Shown here piece by piece: positions 63,358 to 64,000 of a stretch of DNA of 64,000 nt. Each line of letters opens with the position of its first letter. The first letter of the stretch is position 1. Both the position numbers and the translations under genes were made by a program. A model generated the notes under the pieces. That model did no database searches and was not told where the DNA came from. It was given only the letters and a program-made list of their open reading frames with translations. Source of the stretch: Anopheles merus (Eukaryota; Arthropoda; Insecta; Diptera; Culicidae); NCBI RefSeq assembly GCF_017562075.2, contig NC_054082.1, positions 25,060,460 through 25,124,459 on the forward strand, in the 5' to 3' direction.

Positions 63358-64000
63358 CAGTTAAGGATGACACACACACACACTTTGTTGTCCTATTTTT
63401 ACGTAGTCCAATGACCAATTGATTTGAGCACCATTAAGGCATAACTTCATCAACCAATACAGCACCACACGCCCGAAATGCAATTAAAATGTCCCGCGCG
63501 CCCAAAGTAACGTGATCCTGTTGTTTTGACGATCATAAACGGTCACTTAAACCATGACAGTTGTATTTCAATCCACCCCCAGTGAGCAGGTTTTGAGTAG
63601 CTTGGCGCACGGCTGACGTTTTTAAAAACCCGTGCCTGATGCACACTTCGCCAAAAAAACAAACAAACAAACAAAATATTCCACCGAGGGAGGAAAACTG
63701 AACGCAAAGATATATCTCTCACCACCTCCGCTGGTCAGACCAAGCCCAGGCCCAACAGGCGGGATAAAACAGAGTCTGTTTTCGTTTAACAAGCGCACCC
63801 CGTGTACAAGCGCACCGGATAGAACGGAATGTTTTGACAGGCGCCTTTAAGACACGCGTCTTACGAACCTGTACGAACCGGTGACGTTTGGTTGCACTTG
63901 TGTCTTTGGCTGCTGCTGCCGCCGGTGCAAAATCGTGTGTTTGCAACGCATTGCAACCATCGTGGATTGGGCACGATAAATAATAATGCGCACCGGGGTT

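Larger units (their letters stand above)
61000..64000. other. AT-rich distal non-coding DNA
   Basis: AT-rich at 61000-61400 and 62880-63420, GC-richer between. It holds a (TC)n repeat and a pair of TTAATTAG motifs. No gene seen. Confidence 0.5.

Overview
The window looks like nuclear DNA from an insect, most probably an Anopheles mosquito. The evidence is short GT-AG introns (about 80-170 nt) inside otherwise compact genes, serine/glutamine/histidine-rich homopolymers in a developmental transcription factor, tRNA-derived SINE-like fragments, and very dense (CA)n, (GA)n and poly-C/G microsatellites. That microsatellite density would fit the X chromosome, but this is inference. I see no bacterial, viral, rRNA or CRISPR features.

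Two protein-coding genes are well supported, and they converge tail to tail. On the plus strand at 3870-4971, a four-exon gene encodes a 266-residue, four-transmembrane protein resembling the insect Pasiflora/DUF4728-type tetraspans. On the minus strand at 12789-19071, nine coding exons join without a frame error into a 1497-residue forkhead protein. Its forkhead domain, its conserved acidic [12 protein letters not shown] box and its C-terminal leucine box identify it as the FOXN2/FOXN3 (checkpoint suppressor 1) orthologue, CHES-1-like in Drosophila. The 7 kb between the two genes is probably mostly the long 3' UTR of the forkhead gene: it holds minus-strand polyadenylation signals close to the plus gene's own signal, and minus-sense matches to miR-7, miR-79 and miR-92 seeds.

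From 19.1 kb to the end (about 45 kb) no complete gene can be supported. This is probably upstream intron and regulatory DNA of the forkhead gene, because a strong splice acceptor sits one base before its ATG and shows that at least one 5' exon lies at higher coordinates. One good candidate initiating coding exon is at 51837-51998 on the minus strand (54 codons, GTGAGT donor). It cannot join the 19072 acceptor in frame without an intermediate exon. The rest is AT/GC-variable sequence with long simple repeats, including (TG)n and (CA)n of 60-80 bp, (TA)42, and a roughly 460 bp compound trinucleotide array. It also holds three tRNA-like SINE fragments, a few small tandem duplications and scattered promoter-like motifs.
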